Shown: positions 1-7,475 of the stretch, piece by piece | How positions within the stretch are numbered: the stretch's first letter is position 1 | How the letters are laid out: each line of letters begins with the position of its first letter | Origin: Syntrophorhabdus sp. PtaU1.Bin058 | Lineage (GTDB): Bacteria; Desulfobacterota; Syntrophorhabdia; Syntrophorhabdales; Syntrophorhabdaceae | Direction of reading: 5' to 3' | DNA: 32,536 nucleotides | NCBI GenBank assembly: GCA_002067975.1 | Contig: MVRS01000070.1 | Location: 1 to 32,536, forward strand | Notes under the pieces: model-generated | Databases searched by the model: none | Told to the model about the DNA's origin: nothing | What the model saw: only the letters and a program-made list of their open reading frames with translations | Made by a program: the position numbers and the translations under genes

Positions 1-1077
1 CAGGGTTCCGATATACAGAGGAATAACTGGTTGTCCGGCATGGTATTCAAGCTCGAAAGGATAAGGGACGATGCAACGGCAGATATTCAGAGGTCGCAGC
101 GTGAGATCGAGAAATCTGAGAACACGGTCAGAAAGTCCGAAGACATTATAAGACAGGCCCAACAGAAAAAGAATGTGCAGGCTGAGATGATTGCGCAGCA
201 GGCGTCGCGCACGGCGCAGGAAGCAACGATAAAGAATAAAGAACTGAAGAGGTTGGCGAAACTCAAAAAAAGGAGGGCCGAAGAAGCCCTCGCATACATA
301 AAAATGGGAGGGAAAGACCCCGAGGCCAGAGTGGAACGGGTTGAGTTTGAGAATAACAGGCCTGAGTGGACAAAAGGCCAGAAGGAACTTATCGGGAAAC
401 GGCTTGCGGAACGAAACCCCTATATCGATCCGATCTATGCATCGCTGAAGACTAATGCCCCGCCTCCCCTGCCCCCCAGGAACTATGACGGGCTTAAGCC
501 CGGCGACGTACTTCTGATCGAGCCCGAGAGCAAAGAGGGTATGTCTACCTGGGATAAAATCAAGGAGAGCGCCAAAGACAGTGCCTTTTGGATTAACGCC
601 GGAGACAGGCTTTCCTCTGTGTCTTCATCACCTGCTTCACATACCGTTCTCTTTCTGAAAGAGGTTAACGGCAAAAAGCTGTTTTTAGACCACACGCCTG
701 AAATGGGATCCCGCGTAATCAGTGAGGACGAATTCCGAAAGGCCTATGGCCACCGCGATGCCTTAGTTGCACAGCCTGTGAGGGAGGTAGAGACGGCGAA
801 GATCTGGGAAGCCGCCAGGGAATTAGTAAAGAGAGAGGCACAGATCCAGAGGAATAAGTCTGACAGATTGATAGACCGGAGCGGATACGGTCTCTACGGC
901 AATGACAATCTGGTTTGTTCCGAGGCCTCCCGTTGGGTTTTGGTAAATTCAGGTCTTAAGATCCCGGAGACCGCTTCTCCTCTCAAGAGGCTGTTGGGTA
1001 TCCACTACGGCCCGGCGAACTTTTTCAGCGATGAATACAATTTTATCATCACGCCTTTGTATGCAGCCTCTAAATAA
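1..1077 (+). CDS. Permuted papain-fold (YiiX/NlpC-like) hydrolase with N-terminal coiled coil, 5' partial
   Basis: The reading frame is open from base 1, so the true start lies upstream. A TTG at 31 is the first possible start inside the window but has no convincing ribosome binding site. The first 110 or so residues are highly charged, Gln/Lys/Glu-rich and coiled-coil-like. A proline-rich linker (PPPLPPR) leads to a C-terminal domain beginning LKPGDVLLI. In that domain a His (SHTVLFL, codon 640-642) precedes a Cys (LVCSEASRW, codon 916-918). The order His then Cys is that of circularly permuted NlpC/P60-like (YiiX/YaeF-type) cysteine hydrolases, whose known members cleave amide or ester bonds, often in peptidoglycan or lipids. 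The substrate cannot be told from sequence. It is the first visible gene of a five-gene run of envelope proteins ending at 4344. Domain assignment is moderate; the coiled-coil fusion is unusual for the family. Confidence 0.6.
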   Translation, partial: QGSDIQRNNWLSGMVFKLERIRDDATADIQRSQREIEKSENTVRKSEDIIRQAQQKKNVQAEMIAQQASRTAQEATIKNKELKRLAKLKKRRAEEALAYIKMGGKDPEARVERVEFENNRPEWTKGQKELIGKRLAERNPYIDPIYASLKTNAPPPLPPRNYDGLKPGDVLLIEPESKEGMSTWDKIKESAKDSAFWINAGDRLSSVSSSPASHTVLFLKEVNGKKLFLDHTPEMGSRVISEDEFRKAYGHRDALVAQPVREVETAKIWEAARELVKREAQIQRNKSDRLIDRSGYGLYGNDNLVCSEASRWVLVNSGLKIPETASPLKRLLGIHYGPANFFSDEYNFIITPLYAASK

Positions 1078-1141
1078 GCCGATGAAAAAAAGCACGGTAT
1101 GCGGTATCCCGATATTGGAAGAAAAAGGAGGTCCTGATCTT

Positions 1142-1828
1142 TTGCAGATGATATTTTTAAGATACCTTTTGTGTCTGCTGTTATGTAACGCTGTACAGTT
1201 CCTTCCGCTGACTGCCGCGGCAGTTGAGCCGGGCGCCCCGAAAAAAGAATCGCATGGCCAGAGATCGTTTGTGCCGTTGACACTGGGGAATTATTTTTCA
1301 TGTGAGATCCCTGCCGGATGGTCGAGAGACGATAACACATTCGGACTTACGCAGGATGAAAAAAAGGCATACGGACTGACATTGCGGAAGCCCCTGGCCG
1401 GAGAGGTCCCCGTAAGGATATCGATCTACTACTATGCAGAGGGGAACCTGCTTTACAGATCCGCAGATCATTATATCAGGGTGTTTTCGCAGCCGGTCCT
1501 GGGTGTGGCCCTTGAAGGGAGCAGCTACGGCCGGATCTCACCGTTGACGGTCTCCGGCAGAGAGGCCAAAATGTTCGAGCGTCTCAAGAACGAATTCGTG
1601 CCGGTCAGCAATGACCTCGGCTCCCTGGACAAACCGGTTAAAGACGATCCGAGAATTTATGAAAGACGGGAGATGAAGGCAAGGCCGGTGCCCGTCAAAG
1701 AACGTTTCATTGTACTCCTTGCGGGATCAGGGTTCTATGCCCTGCGCTATTCTGCCCCTGCAGGAGATTTTGAAGAATCCCTCCCTGCTTTTGAGAGGGT
1801 GAGGACAACATTTAATGCCATGCGATAA
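1142..1828 (+). CDS. Secreted PsbP/Mog1-like (DUF1795-type) protein
   Basis: About 228 residues. A hydrophobic export signal (FLRYLLCLLLCNAVQFLPL, then TAAA) is followed by a compact domain starting YFSCEIPAGWSRDD and ending DFEESLPAFERVRTTF. That layout, with an opening phrase close to FxIPxGWS and a closing helix before a final TF, resembles the PsbP/Mog1/DUF1795 fold used by many small bacterial exported proteins, mostly of unknown role. Start choice: a strong AAGGAGG at 1125-1131 sits 10 bases before TTG 1142 and 16 before ATG 1148. The frame is also open back to ATG 1082 and 1031, but those overlap or precede the ribosome binding site and would bury the signal peptide. The gene lies 64 bases after the permuted hydrolase and 30 before the next gene. 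Function unknown; the fold is a recognition by eye. Confidence 0.6.
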   Translation: MQMIFLRYLLCLLLCNAVQFLPLTAAAVEPGAPKKESHGQRSFVPLTLGNYFSCEIPAGWSRDDNTFGLTQDEKKAYGLTLRKPLAGEVPVRISIYYYAEGNLLYRSADHYIRVFSQPVLGVALEGSSYGRISPLTVSGREAKMFERLKNEFVPVSNDLGSLDKPVKDDPRIYERREMKARPVPVKERFIVLLAGSGFYALRYSAPAGDFEESLPAFERVRTTFNAMR

Positions 1829-1858
1829 GATATGCCTCCATGAGGTACAAGGTCTGCA

Positions 1859-2203
1859 ATGGGAAACCTGACAGATCAGCTTAGAGCTGAATTCAAGCAG
1901 TTACCGCTTTTGCTCTGCAAACTTTTAGGAGGGCTTGCAGCAGTCGTCGGCTTCATGGCGGCAGTCGTGATAATGACCCGCAGGTCCAATGCCTCCCCCG
2001 GGGATGTCCTTTTGCCCCTCCTCCTGACAATTGCGGGGATCGTTGTTTTTGTGCTGTCAAACAGAAGGCTGGTCAGGCGTTCGTCCGTTGTGGCTGAAGA
2101 GATGCTGTCAGCCGGAAAAAAACGTATGAGCGCGCTGTCGTGGATGCTGCTCCTGCTGTTCGCGGCGATCTTCCTCGCATGCGTGCATTTCCTGACGAGA
2201 TGA
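1859..2203 (+). CDS. Small three-helix inner-membrane protein, unknown function
   Basis: 114 residues with three clear hydrophobic segments, at about residues 16-38, 46-66 and 92-111. They are separated by basic loops (MTRRSN; SNRRLVRRSS; SAGKKR), which suggests an integral inner-membrane protein. No family recognised. It is packed between two exported-protein genes, 30 bases after one and 3 bases before the next, so it is probably co-transcribed and may assemble with them, but nothing in the sequence shows how. Confidence 0.55.
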   Translation: MGNLTDQLRAEFKQLPLLLCKLLGGLAAVVGFMAAVVIMTRRSNASPGDVLLPLLLTIAGIVVFVLSNRRLVRRSSVVAEEMLSAGKKRMSALSWMLLLLFAAIFLACVHFLTR

Positions 2204-2206
2204 AAG

Positions 2207-3280
2207 ATGGTAAACAGTGAGGTGAAAGTGATACGTTCGAGATTGTTCAGATATTTAGTATTGATCTCCGGTGTCTTTTTTCTGATTGCGACGGGCCCTG
2301 AGACAAGACCGGCGCATGCCGGATTTCAGATTGATTGTGACGCGTCGGCAAAGGCTTACAAACAACAGGGCATCCCTTGCTGGTGTGAAGGCGGGCGTAT
2401 AGCCTGCAACAGGTCTTCCGGCGGCGGTTCATATACATCATCATCGAAAAAAAAGGGTCTTTCCAGCGCGAACAAAATGAAACTGCAGATGCTCCAGGGC
2501 GTAATGGACAGCTTTGCAAATGCCTTTGTGAAATGGATAAACAGCCCTTCGACCCCTTCTTCAGGCCCCTCTCCACAGCAAATAGCCGCCGAGAAGGAGC
2601 AGCAGGAACGGGCCTATGCCGAATGGCAGGCCAGGGTACAGAAACAGATCGGTGAAATGGAGACCCAATACGCCCGGATGGAGCAGCAAGAGATCGGCAA
2701 GAGCAAGGCAAGGCTCCTCGCGGGAATGAAAGGCATGGGTCAGACGCCTTCTGACCGGCCCTCAACCGCAATGCAGCAGCTACAGATAGCAAGCTGCAAG
2801 GCATACTGGGAAAAGAAGGCTGTCGAGGCAACGATGGCAGGAGATGAAAACAACGGCGTGTTATACGGCCGATATGCAAAAGATCCTGATGCTGCCGCCA
2901 TGACGGAGTGCGCAAGGGCAATGCCACAGCCTCCGATGCCGTCTCTTTCCGATGAGTTTCGTGTGGGGCTTTTTGAAACCGTTATAGAGGAATTGAATGA
3001 GCGGTTCCCGATGCTTGAACAGGCGAAGAAAAGACAACAAGAAACAGAAGGTTTTGTCGCAGAAAGACAGGAAAAGGTGGATGAATTGAAAGAAACGAAT
3101 GACAGGGCAGCAACCCCGCAGGAGAAAAAGGAGTCATACGATCTGTTGCTGGCAGCCATGAAGGAATTGGAGGATGCAACGTCCCAGAAAAAAGAGGCAG
3201 ATGCCGGGGTCGTAAAGATCGAACTCGAGATAAACGCCCTGAATGAAGTCGGCAAGATGGCGACTACTGCCAAACAATAA
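2207..3280 (+). CDS. Secreted coiled-coil protein with N-terminal four-cysteine cluster
   Basis: 357 residues. A basic N-terminus and hydrophobic stretch (about residues 12-30) end at a plausible signal peptidase site (RPAHA-GF, residue 38). The mature N-terminus carries four cysteines (about C44, C58, C60, C67; core PCWCEGGRIAC), then a Ser/Gly/Lys-rich stretch. The rest is mostly helical and charged, with a long coiled coil over about residues 265-355. Not recognised as a known family. The cysteines could form disulfides or hold a metal in the periplasm, and the next gene encodes an exported thioredoxin-domain protein, which makes a redox link plausible but unproven. Start ATG 2207 lies three bases after the previous stop. 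GTG 2228, just behind GAGGTGA, is an alternative that keeps the signal peptide. Confidence 0.55.
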   Translation: MVNSEVKVIRSRLFRYLVLISGVFFLIATGPETRPAHAGFQIDCDASAKAYKQQGIPCWCEGGRIACNRSSGGGSYTSSSKKKGLSSANKMKLQMLQGVMDSFANAFVKWINSPSTPSSGPSPQQIAAEKEQQERAYAEWQARVQKQIGEMETQYARMEQQEIGKSKARLLAGMKGMGQTPSDRPSTAMQQLQIASCKAYWEKKAVEATMAGDENNGVLYGRYAKDPDAAAMTECARAMPQPPMPSLSDEFRVGLFETVIEELNERFPMLEQAKKRQQETEGFVAERQEKVDELKETNDRAATPQEKKESYDLLLAAMKELEDATSQKKEADAGVVKIELEINALNEVGKMATTAKQ

Positions 3281-3303
3281 ATATCAATGAAAGGATTGTT
3301 ACG

Positions 3304-4344
3304 ATGAAAACCGCAGCTAAACAATTTATACTGATATCGATTTTATGCCTTATCTGTGCTTTGCCGGCATGGGGCCAGCAGCAAGTCCCCGAGACAGCCA
3401 TGAAACACTTTCAATCGGGGACCGCTATTATTGAAAAGGCAGAAAAGTCGTCCGACTTTCTTGCCGCAATGGCAGAATTCGAGGCTGCAGCATCTGCCGC
3501 CCCATTATGGCCGGATATCCACTACAACCTTGCCATGCTTGCTGCGGAAACAGACAAGCCTGCAAAGGCCATAAAGGAATACCAGATATACCTTGCCCTG
3601 TCCCCGCAGTCACCCGAGCGGACTAAAATCGAAAGCGAGATTGCCCGCATGAGGGAACTCATCGTCCGCAAGAGGAAGATAGGCATGCCGGGTATAAAAT
3701 TTGCGTCGATGAAGGATGGCATAGCTGTCCTTGAGGTCTATCCGGGGGCCAAGGTAACTCAAACGTTAGTGCCTCTTCGAAAGGGCCAGAAGATAGTTGC
3801 CGTTAATAACACACCTGTTGTCGGTATGAGCCTTGACGATTTCTTCAAGGCTATTGAAACCAGCACACAGGACGCACAGCAGGCTTCAACTACCGCACGC
3901 CTTTTTGCACGGGGGACAAAAGGCAAGAACACGCCGGGTGAGTTGGTAATGCTTAAGGTAAAAACCCCCGGGCTTGACGGGACAGGTATGATCCCCCTTA
4001 AAAAGGATATGTTCCGCTCCCGTATAATAGAGATAGAGGAAGATGAGTTTGAGACCGAGGTCCTGAAGGAGAACCTGCCGGTGGTGGTTACCTTCTGGAA
4101 CAGCGGATGCGAACCCTGCAGGGAATCGATCCCCGTCATTGAAACTGAAAGCGACAGATATGCAGGCAAGGTGAAATTCGTCAATATAAACGTGGACGAG
4201 AACAAAACCCTTGCACAAAAGCTTGGGGTCAAGGAAGTTCCCACTATAATGGTATACAAGAGGGGTGCGGCGGAATCGACAAATCCCGGCAGGATCGACA
4301 GGAACAAGATAGCGGAGATTATACAAAGCGCCGCTGTCAAATAA
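3304..4344 (+). CDS. Periplasmic TPR-PDZ-thioredoxin fusion protein
   Basis: 346 residues with a signal peptide (residues 1-24, cleavage after PAWG). Three parts follow. Residues 31-112 are TPR-like helices (for example PDIHYNLAMLAAETDKPAKA). Residues 125-222 resemble a PDZ domain, with a typical phrase PLRKGQKIVAVNNTPVVG. Residues 245-346 form a thioredoxin domain with the redox motif C269-E-P-C272 after a Trp, the VNINVDEN strand, and cis-proline P313 in EVPTIMVYKRG. The family function is thiol-disulfide exchange; the TPR and PDZ parts suggest that it binds partner proteins or exposed C-termini in the periplasm. It is the last gene of the five-gene envelope run, 23 bases after the Cys-rich secreted protein, and converges on the thioesterase gene. 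Domain calls are by motif; thioredoxin is the surest. Confidence 0.75.
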   Translation: MKTAAKQFILISILCLICALPAWGQQQVPETAMKHFQSGTAIIEKAEKSSDFLAAMAEFEAAASAAPLWPDIHYNLAMLAAETDKPAKAIKEYQIYLALSPQSPERTKIESEIARMRELIVRKRKIGMPGIKFASMKDGIAVLEVYPGAKVTQTLVPLRKGQKIVAVNNTPVVGMSLDDFFKAIETSTQDAQQASTTARLFARGTKGKNTPGELVMLKVKTPGLDGTGMIPLKKDMFRSRIIEIEEDEFETEVLKENLPVVVTFWNSGCEPCRESIPVIETESDRYAGKVKFVNINVDENKTLAQKLGVKEVPTIMVYKRGAAESTNPGRIDRNKIAEIIQSAAVK

Positions 4345-4380
4345 AGGGGAATATCGGTCCGGTAAAAAAATTATCGGTCG

Positions 4381-4860
4381 TTATCGGTTTCCTTTCTGCT
4401 TCATCGATTCGGGTACGCGGACGGCGATGACCTCTCCGCGGGCGCAGACCGTCCCCTTCGCTGTGACCTCGATCGACACGACCACCTTGCGTTTCCCGAC
4501 CTCCTTTACCTTTCCCCTTGCCTCAAGCTGGACGCCGATGGGTGTGGGACGGACATAGTCAACCTTCAGGGAGGCAGTGACAAAGCGCAATCTCGGCTCC
4601 GTGTCCATTGACCTGCCTTCCGCGCGATACGTCGCAGCGGCAGCGGTGCCCACGCCGTGGCAGTCGATGAGCGAGGCGACCAGCCCGCCGTAGACAAAGC
4701 CCGGTAGCGCAGTATGGTAATGTCTTGGGGTGAATCGGGCGACGGATTCCTCTCCCTCCCAATAGCTCTTGATATGGAGGCCGTCATCATTGGATCGCCC
4801 GCACCCATAACAGTAGCTCATTTCATCGGGATAGTAATCCTGGAATGCCTTTTCCTCCAT
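4381..4860 (-). CDS. PaaI-type hotdog-fold thioesterase
   Basis: 159 residues from ATG at 4860, which is preceded by GAGGGAG; the frame is open upstream to 4923 but without a better start. An N-terminal YCYGCGRSNDDGLHI segment and the central helix phrase GFVYGGLVASLIDCHG (G58-G59, D66) are typical of PaaI/4HBT-like acyl-CoA thioesterases. The C-terminal strands (LKVDYVRPTPIGVQLEARG, VVVSIEVTAKG) complete the hotdog pattern. The expected reaction is hydrolysis of an acyl- or aryl-CoA thioester in the cytoplasm; the substrate is unknown. It is transcribed away from the crotonase gene 190 bases off, and both could serve acyl-CoA metabolism. It converges on the thioredoxin-fusion gene with only 36 bases between stops. 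Confidence 0.75.
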   Translation of the reverse strand: MEEKAFQDYYPDEMSYCYGCGRSNDDGLHIKSYWEGEESVARFTPRHYHTALPGFVYGGLVASLIDCHGVGTAAAATYRAEGRSMDTEPRLRFVTASLKVDYVRPTPIGVQLEARGKVKEVGKRKVVVSIEVTAKGTVCARGEVIAVRVPESMKQKGNR

Positions 4861-4967
4861 AATGCTCCCTCGCACGGTTATTCCTGACAGTTCTATTGTA
4901 TATATTTTTCCCGGATCCCGCAATCAGGAAGAGGCTATGGATAATGTTTTTTATCGCCGAATACGTT

Positions 4968-4997
4968 TTGACAAGGGCATGTGTAATCTGATATAGG
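4968..4997 (+). promoter_or_regulatory. Putative sigma-70 promoter of the crotonase gene
   Basis: TTGACA at 4968-4973 is followed 18 bases later by TATAGG at 4992-4997, about 50 bases before the crotonase start at 5048. The -35 is consensus; the -10 is weak. Confidence 0.4.
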
Positions 4998-5047
4998 ACT
5001 GTAAATGATGAGCAAGCAGGAATGCATAAAAATAAAAGGAGCATAGC

Positions 5048-5827
5048 ATGGAGTACCAGCATATCCTTACGAAGATTGGTGATGATTACGTAGGTGAGAT
5101 CACCTTGAACAGGCCGAAACAGTGGAACGCCTTCAATACCCCCATGGCGGGTGAGTTCGACAGCGCGCTCTGGGAGTTGGACGGGGACAATAACGTCAGG
5201 GTTATCCTTCTGAAGGGTGCGGGCAAGGCATTCTGCGTGGGGATCGATATAAGCGAGTTCCCCGGAAAGACGGCCCTTGAATACCGCGACTGGATAGGGC
5301 ACATGGGGAAGGCCCTTATTACGATAGGCCAGATCAGCAAGCCCGTCATCGTACAGGTCCGGGGCGTGGCGGCTGCAATCGGAACGGGCCTGACGGCTGC
5401 GGCAGATCTGGCGATCGCCTCAGAGGATGCAACCTTCGGTCTGACGGCGATAAACGTGGGGCTCAACTGCATCGGCCCATCTGTGCCTGTCGCCCGTTCT
5501 GTAGGACGGAAGCGGACCCTTGAGCTTTTGCTGTACGGTGACATGATCAATGCGCATAGGGCATTGGAGATAGGGCTCGTGAACCGGGTTGTAAAGGGGG
5601 ACGAGCTTGATCAGAGTGCCCGTGAATGGGCTGCAATCCTTGCCCGTAAGAGCCCCCTTGCCGTGCAGACAGCGAAGAAGGCATTCTACATGGCAGCGGA
5701 TATGGAATACTTCAAATCACTTGAATACATGACCGATACGGTTGCACGCCTTTGCACAACCGAGGATTCCAAAGAGGGGATCAGCGCCTTCATGGAAAAA
5801 AGAGAGCCTCAATGGAAGGGTCGTTAG
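5048..5827 (+). CDS. Crotonase (enoyl-CoA hydratase/isomerase) family protein lacking both hydratase glutamates
   Basis: 259 residues, the usual length for the family, preceded by AAAAGGAG. The N-terminal VGEITLNRPKQWNAFN, the oxyanion-hole loop KAFCVGIDISEF (about residues 60-71) and the phrase GVAAAIGTG are typical crotonase features, as is the C-terminal EGISAFMEKREP. By hand alignment to rat mitochondrial hydratase, the two catalytic glutamates (E144 and E164) fall on Gly114 and Ala134 here. Simple water addition to an enoyl-CoA is therefore doubtful; an isomerase, hydrolase, decarboxylase or other crotonase reaction is more likely. It is monocistronic, divergent from a thioesterase, and followed by a hairpin at 5838-5868. 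Family certain, reaction unknown. Confidence 0.8.
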   Translation: MEYQHILTKIGDDYVGEITLNRPKQWNAFNTPMAGEFDSALWELDGDNNVRVILLKGAGKAFCVGIDISEFPGKTALEYRDWIGHMGKALITIGQISKPVIVQVRGVAAAIGTGLTAAADLAIASEDATFGLTAINVGLNCIGPSVPVARSVGRKRTLELLLYGDMINAHRALEIGLVNRVVKGDELDQSAREWAAILARKSPLAVQTAKKAFYMAADMEYFKSLEYMTDTVARLCTTEDSKEGISAFMEKREPQWKGR

Positions 5828-5837
5828 TGTTGATGGG

Positions 5838-5868
5838 CCCGGGGCATGACCCTTTCATGTGAACCGGG
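5838..5868. terminator. Hairpin between convergent genes, no U-tract
   Basis: CCCGG (5838-5842) pairs with CCGGG (5864-5868), and inside it CATGA (5845-5849) pairs with TCATG (5855-5859) around a 5-base loop. It lies between the convergent crotonase and MoaE-like genes and could end transcription from either side, although no T-run follows. Confidence 0.35.
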
Positions 5869-5910
5869 ATGTCCGGCAACACCGTGACGACGGTTCTAAG
5901 GCTGCTGATG

Positions 5911-6258
5911 CTAAAGCTCTTCTTCGTTTACCACGTCTTTTTTGACTATAGACAGAAGCTCCTGCAGGACAGGTAAAACATCTGTTCTGAATCGCCCTGC
6001 AACGAGGAGGCGCATAATATCATCACCGACGTTCAACATGCCCTCGTTGATCCATACCCTGATATCGACAATGCCTTCCCGTTTTTTCAGGTCATTGACG
6101 CAGGCCTCAAGCTTTTTCTTATCATATGAGAGTTTCATAGCCCGGACAGCCTTACCGGCTTTCGAGGTACCGCGGACGATACCGTTGTGCGCAATGATCA
6201 TCCCCAGTTGCTCAGGGTCTGTTGTCCTTTTTATCTCCTCTATCCAGGCAGCGATCAT
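5911..6258 (-). CDS. Divergent MoaE-like protein
   Basis: 115 residues from ATG 6258, preceded by GGAGG. The order of phrases AHNGIVRG, then VRAMKLSYDKKKLEACVNDL, WINEGMLNVGDD, and VAGRFRTDVLPVLQELL-SIVKK follows the large subunit of molybdopterin synthase (MoaE). Aligned by eye, MoaE Arg104 and Lys119 (E. coli numbering) are kept as R91 and K106. The His before the Arg is Phe, and the C-terminal Lys126 region is NEEEL. It is also shorter than the usual 140-150 residues. Catalysis of sulfur transfer to precursor Z is therefore doubtful. It is the third gene of the iscU - iscS-like - moaE-like operon, 15 bases after the iscS-like gene, which suggests a sulfur- or metal-related role. Confidence 0.6.
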   Translation of the reverse strand: MIAAWIEEIKRTTDPEQLGMIIAHNGIVRGTSKAGKAVRAMKLSYDKKKLEACVNDLKKREGIVDIRVWINEGMLNVGDDIMRLLVAGRFRTDVLPVLQELLSIVKKDVVNEEEL

Positions 6259-6273
6259 AAAACCTCCGGGGCA

Positions 6274-7443
6274 TTAAAGTGATTTTTTCTTATAAAGCGG
6301 CGACATGTTCCTCAGAAACTCAATGCTCTTTTTCAATACCCCGACGGCCTTATCTACCTGCTCGATGGTATTGTCCGTTCCGAATGCGAAGACGAGCGTT
6401 CCCTGTGCCAATGCATATTCCGTGCCGATTGCGATGAGGACATGTGATGCCCTGAGTGAGCCCGAAGCACAGGCAGACCGCGTGGAGACGCAGATACCTT
6501 CCTCGTCGAGCATGATCATCATCGATTCCCCTTCAACATATGCCACCGAGAAGGAGGCAAGACCGGGGAGGCATCTTTCAGGGTGACCGTTGATGGTGAT
6601 CTCGTCGATCTCACCGAGCCTTTTGATGAGGTGGCTTCTCAGCTTCGATACGTGTTCCATGCGCTGCGGTATCTCGATGCGGGCCAGTTCCGCCGCCTTC
6701 CCCATCCCGATGATGCCCAGCATGTTGGGTGTCCCCGCCCTCCTGCCGCTCTCCTGCGTCCCTCCATCCACAAAAGGGAATATGGGTGTCTTGGTCCTTA
6801 TATAGAGGGCGCCTACGCCTGACGGACCGTAAAACTGGTTTGCGGCTATGCTCAGGAGATCGACGCCGAGTTCGTCGACGTCAATGGGGATGTTCCCGCA
6901 GGATACAACGGCATCGCTGTGAAAGGTCACATTCCGGGCCTTTGCGATCCTCCCTATTTCAGCGATGGGCTCAACAGTCCCTATCTCGTTGTTGGCGTGC
7001 ATGACCGTTATAAGGATCGTCTGGTCGGTGATCGCCTTTTCCACTGCCCCGGGATCGACGAGGCCGTATCTGTCGACAGGGATCAGGGTTACCTGGTAAC
7101 CCATCCTCATGAGCATCCTCAGCGTCCTTGCTACTGACTGGTGCTCGATGTTCGTGCTGATGATATGTTTCCCCTTTTTTGCCCTTGCAAAGGCAACGCC
7201 CTTGATGGCGTGGTTGATCGATTCTGTACCTCCGGAGGTGAAGACGATCTCCGAATCTTTTGCATTGATAAGCCCGGCAACCTTGGTTCGTGCATCTTCC
7301 AGGGTCTCTGAGGCGCTGTCCCCTATGCGGTGCTGGCTTAAAGGGTTGCCGAATCCATCCTTTTGTATGTAATCGATAAGCGTCTTTTTTACCTCCGGGT
7401 GGAGATGCGTGGCGGAGATATTATCAAAGTAGATTATGTCCAT
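6274..7443 (-). CDS. IscS/NifS-family protein lacking the PLP lysine (probable non-desulfurase)
   Basis: 389 residues from ATG 7443, preceded by AGAGGAG. Conserved parts of class V cysteine desulfurases are present: TSGGTESIN (69-77), EHQSV (100-104), HANNEIGTVEPI (149-160), the SDA aspartate (D177) and the active-site loop TRSACASGS with Cys325. However, the PLP-binding segment, usually S-G/A-H-K before a YGPKG phrase, reads AANQFYGPSG: N202 and Q203 replace His-Lys (codons AAC CAG). The Gln that follows the Asp (DAAQ) is Val180, and the substrate-carboxylate Arg (SIRFS) is replaced (TLVFA). Normal PLP chemistry should be lost while the mobile Cys loop remains. It sits 32 bases after iscU. 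The closest known parallel is Archaeoglobus fulgidus IscS, reported to lack the lysine and desulfurase activity but to lend a Cys ligand to an IscU-bound cluster. Family certain; loss of activity inferred. Confidence 0.85.
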   Translation of the reverse strand: MDIIYFDNISATHLHPEVKKTLIDYIQKDGFGNPLSQHRIGDSASETLEDARTKVAGLINAKDSEIVFTSGGTESINHAIKGVAFARAKKGKHIISTNIEHQSVARTLRMLMRMGYQVTLIPVDRYGLVDPGAVEKAITDQTILITVMHANNEIGTVEPIAEIGRIAKARNVTFHSDAVVSCGNIPIDVDELGVDLLSIAANQFYGPSGVGALYIRTKTPIFPFVDGGTQESGRRAGTPNMLGIIGMGKAAELARIEIPQRMEHVSKLRSHLIKRLGEIDEITINGHPERCLPGLASFSVAYVEGESMMIMLDEEGICVSTRSACASGSLRASHVLIAIGTEYALAQGTLVFAFGTDNTIEQVDKAVGVLKKSIEFLRNMSPLYKKKSL

Positions 7444-7475
7444 GGCGATTCACTCCTCTTTTCTGTTCAGCATTG

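Noticed and set aside
2247-2927. 226-codon minus-strand frame across the Cys-cluster secreted protein gene
   Set aside because: The plus frame has a signal peptide, operon spacing and coiled-coil pattern; the minus frame is Arg/Ser/Pro-rich with no ribosome binding site.
4345-4380. Terminator between the convergent thioredoxin-fusion and thioesterase genes
   Set aside because: There is an A-run and a TTATCGG direct repeat but no convincing stem.
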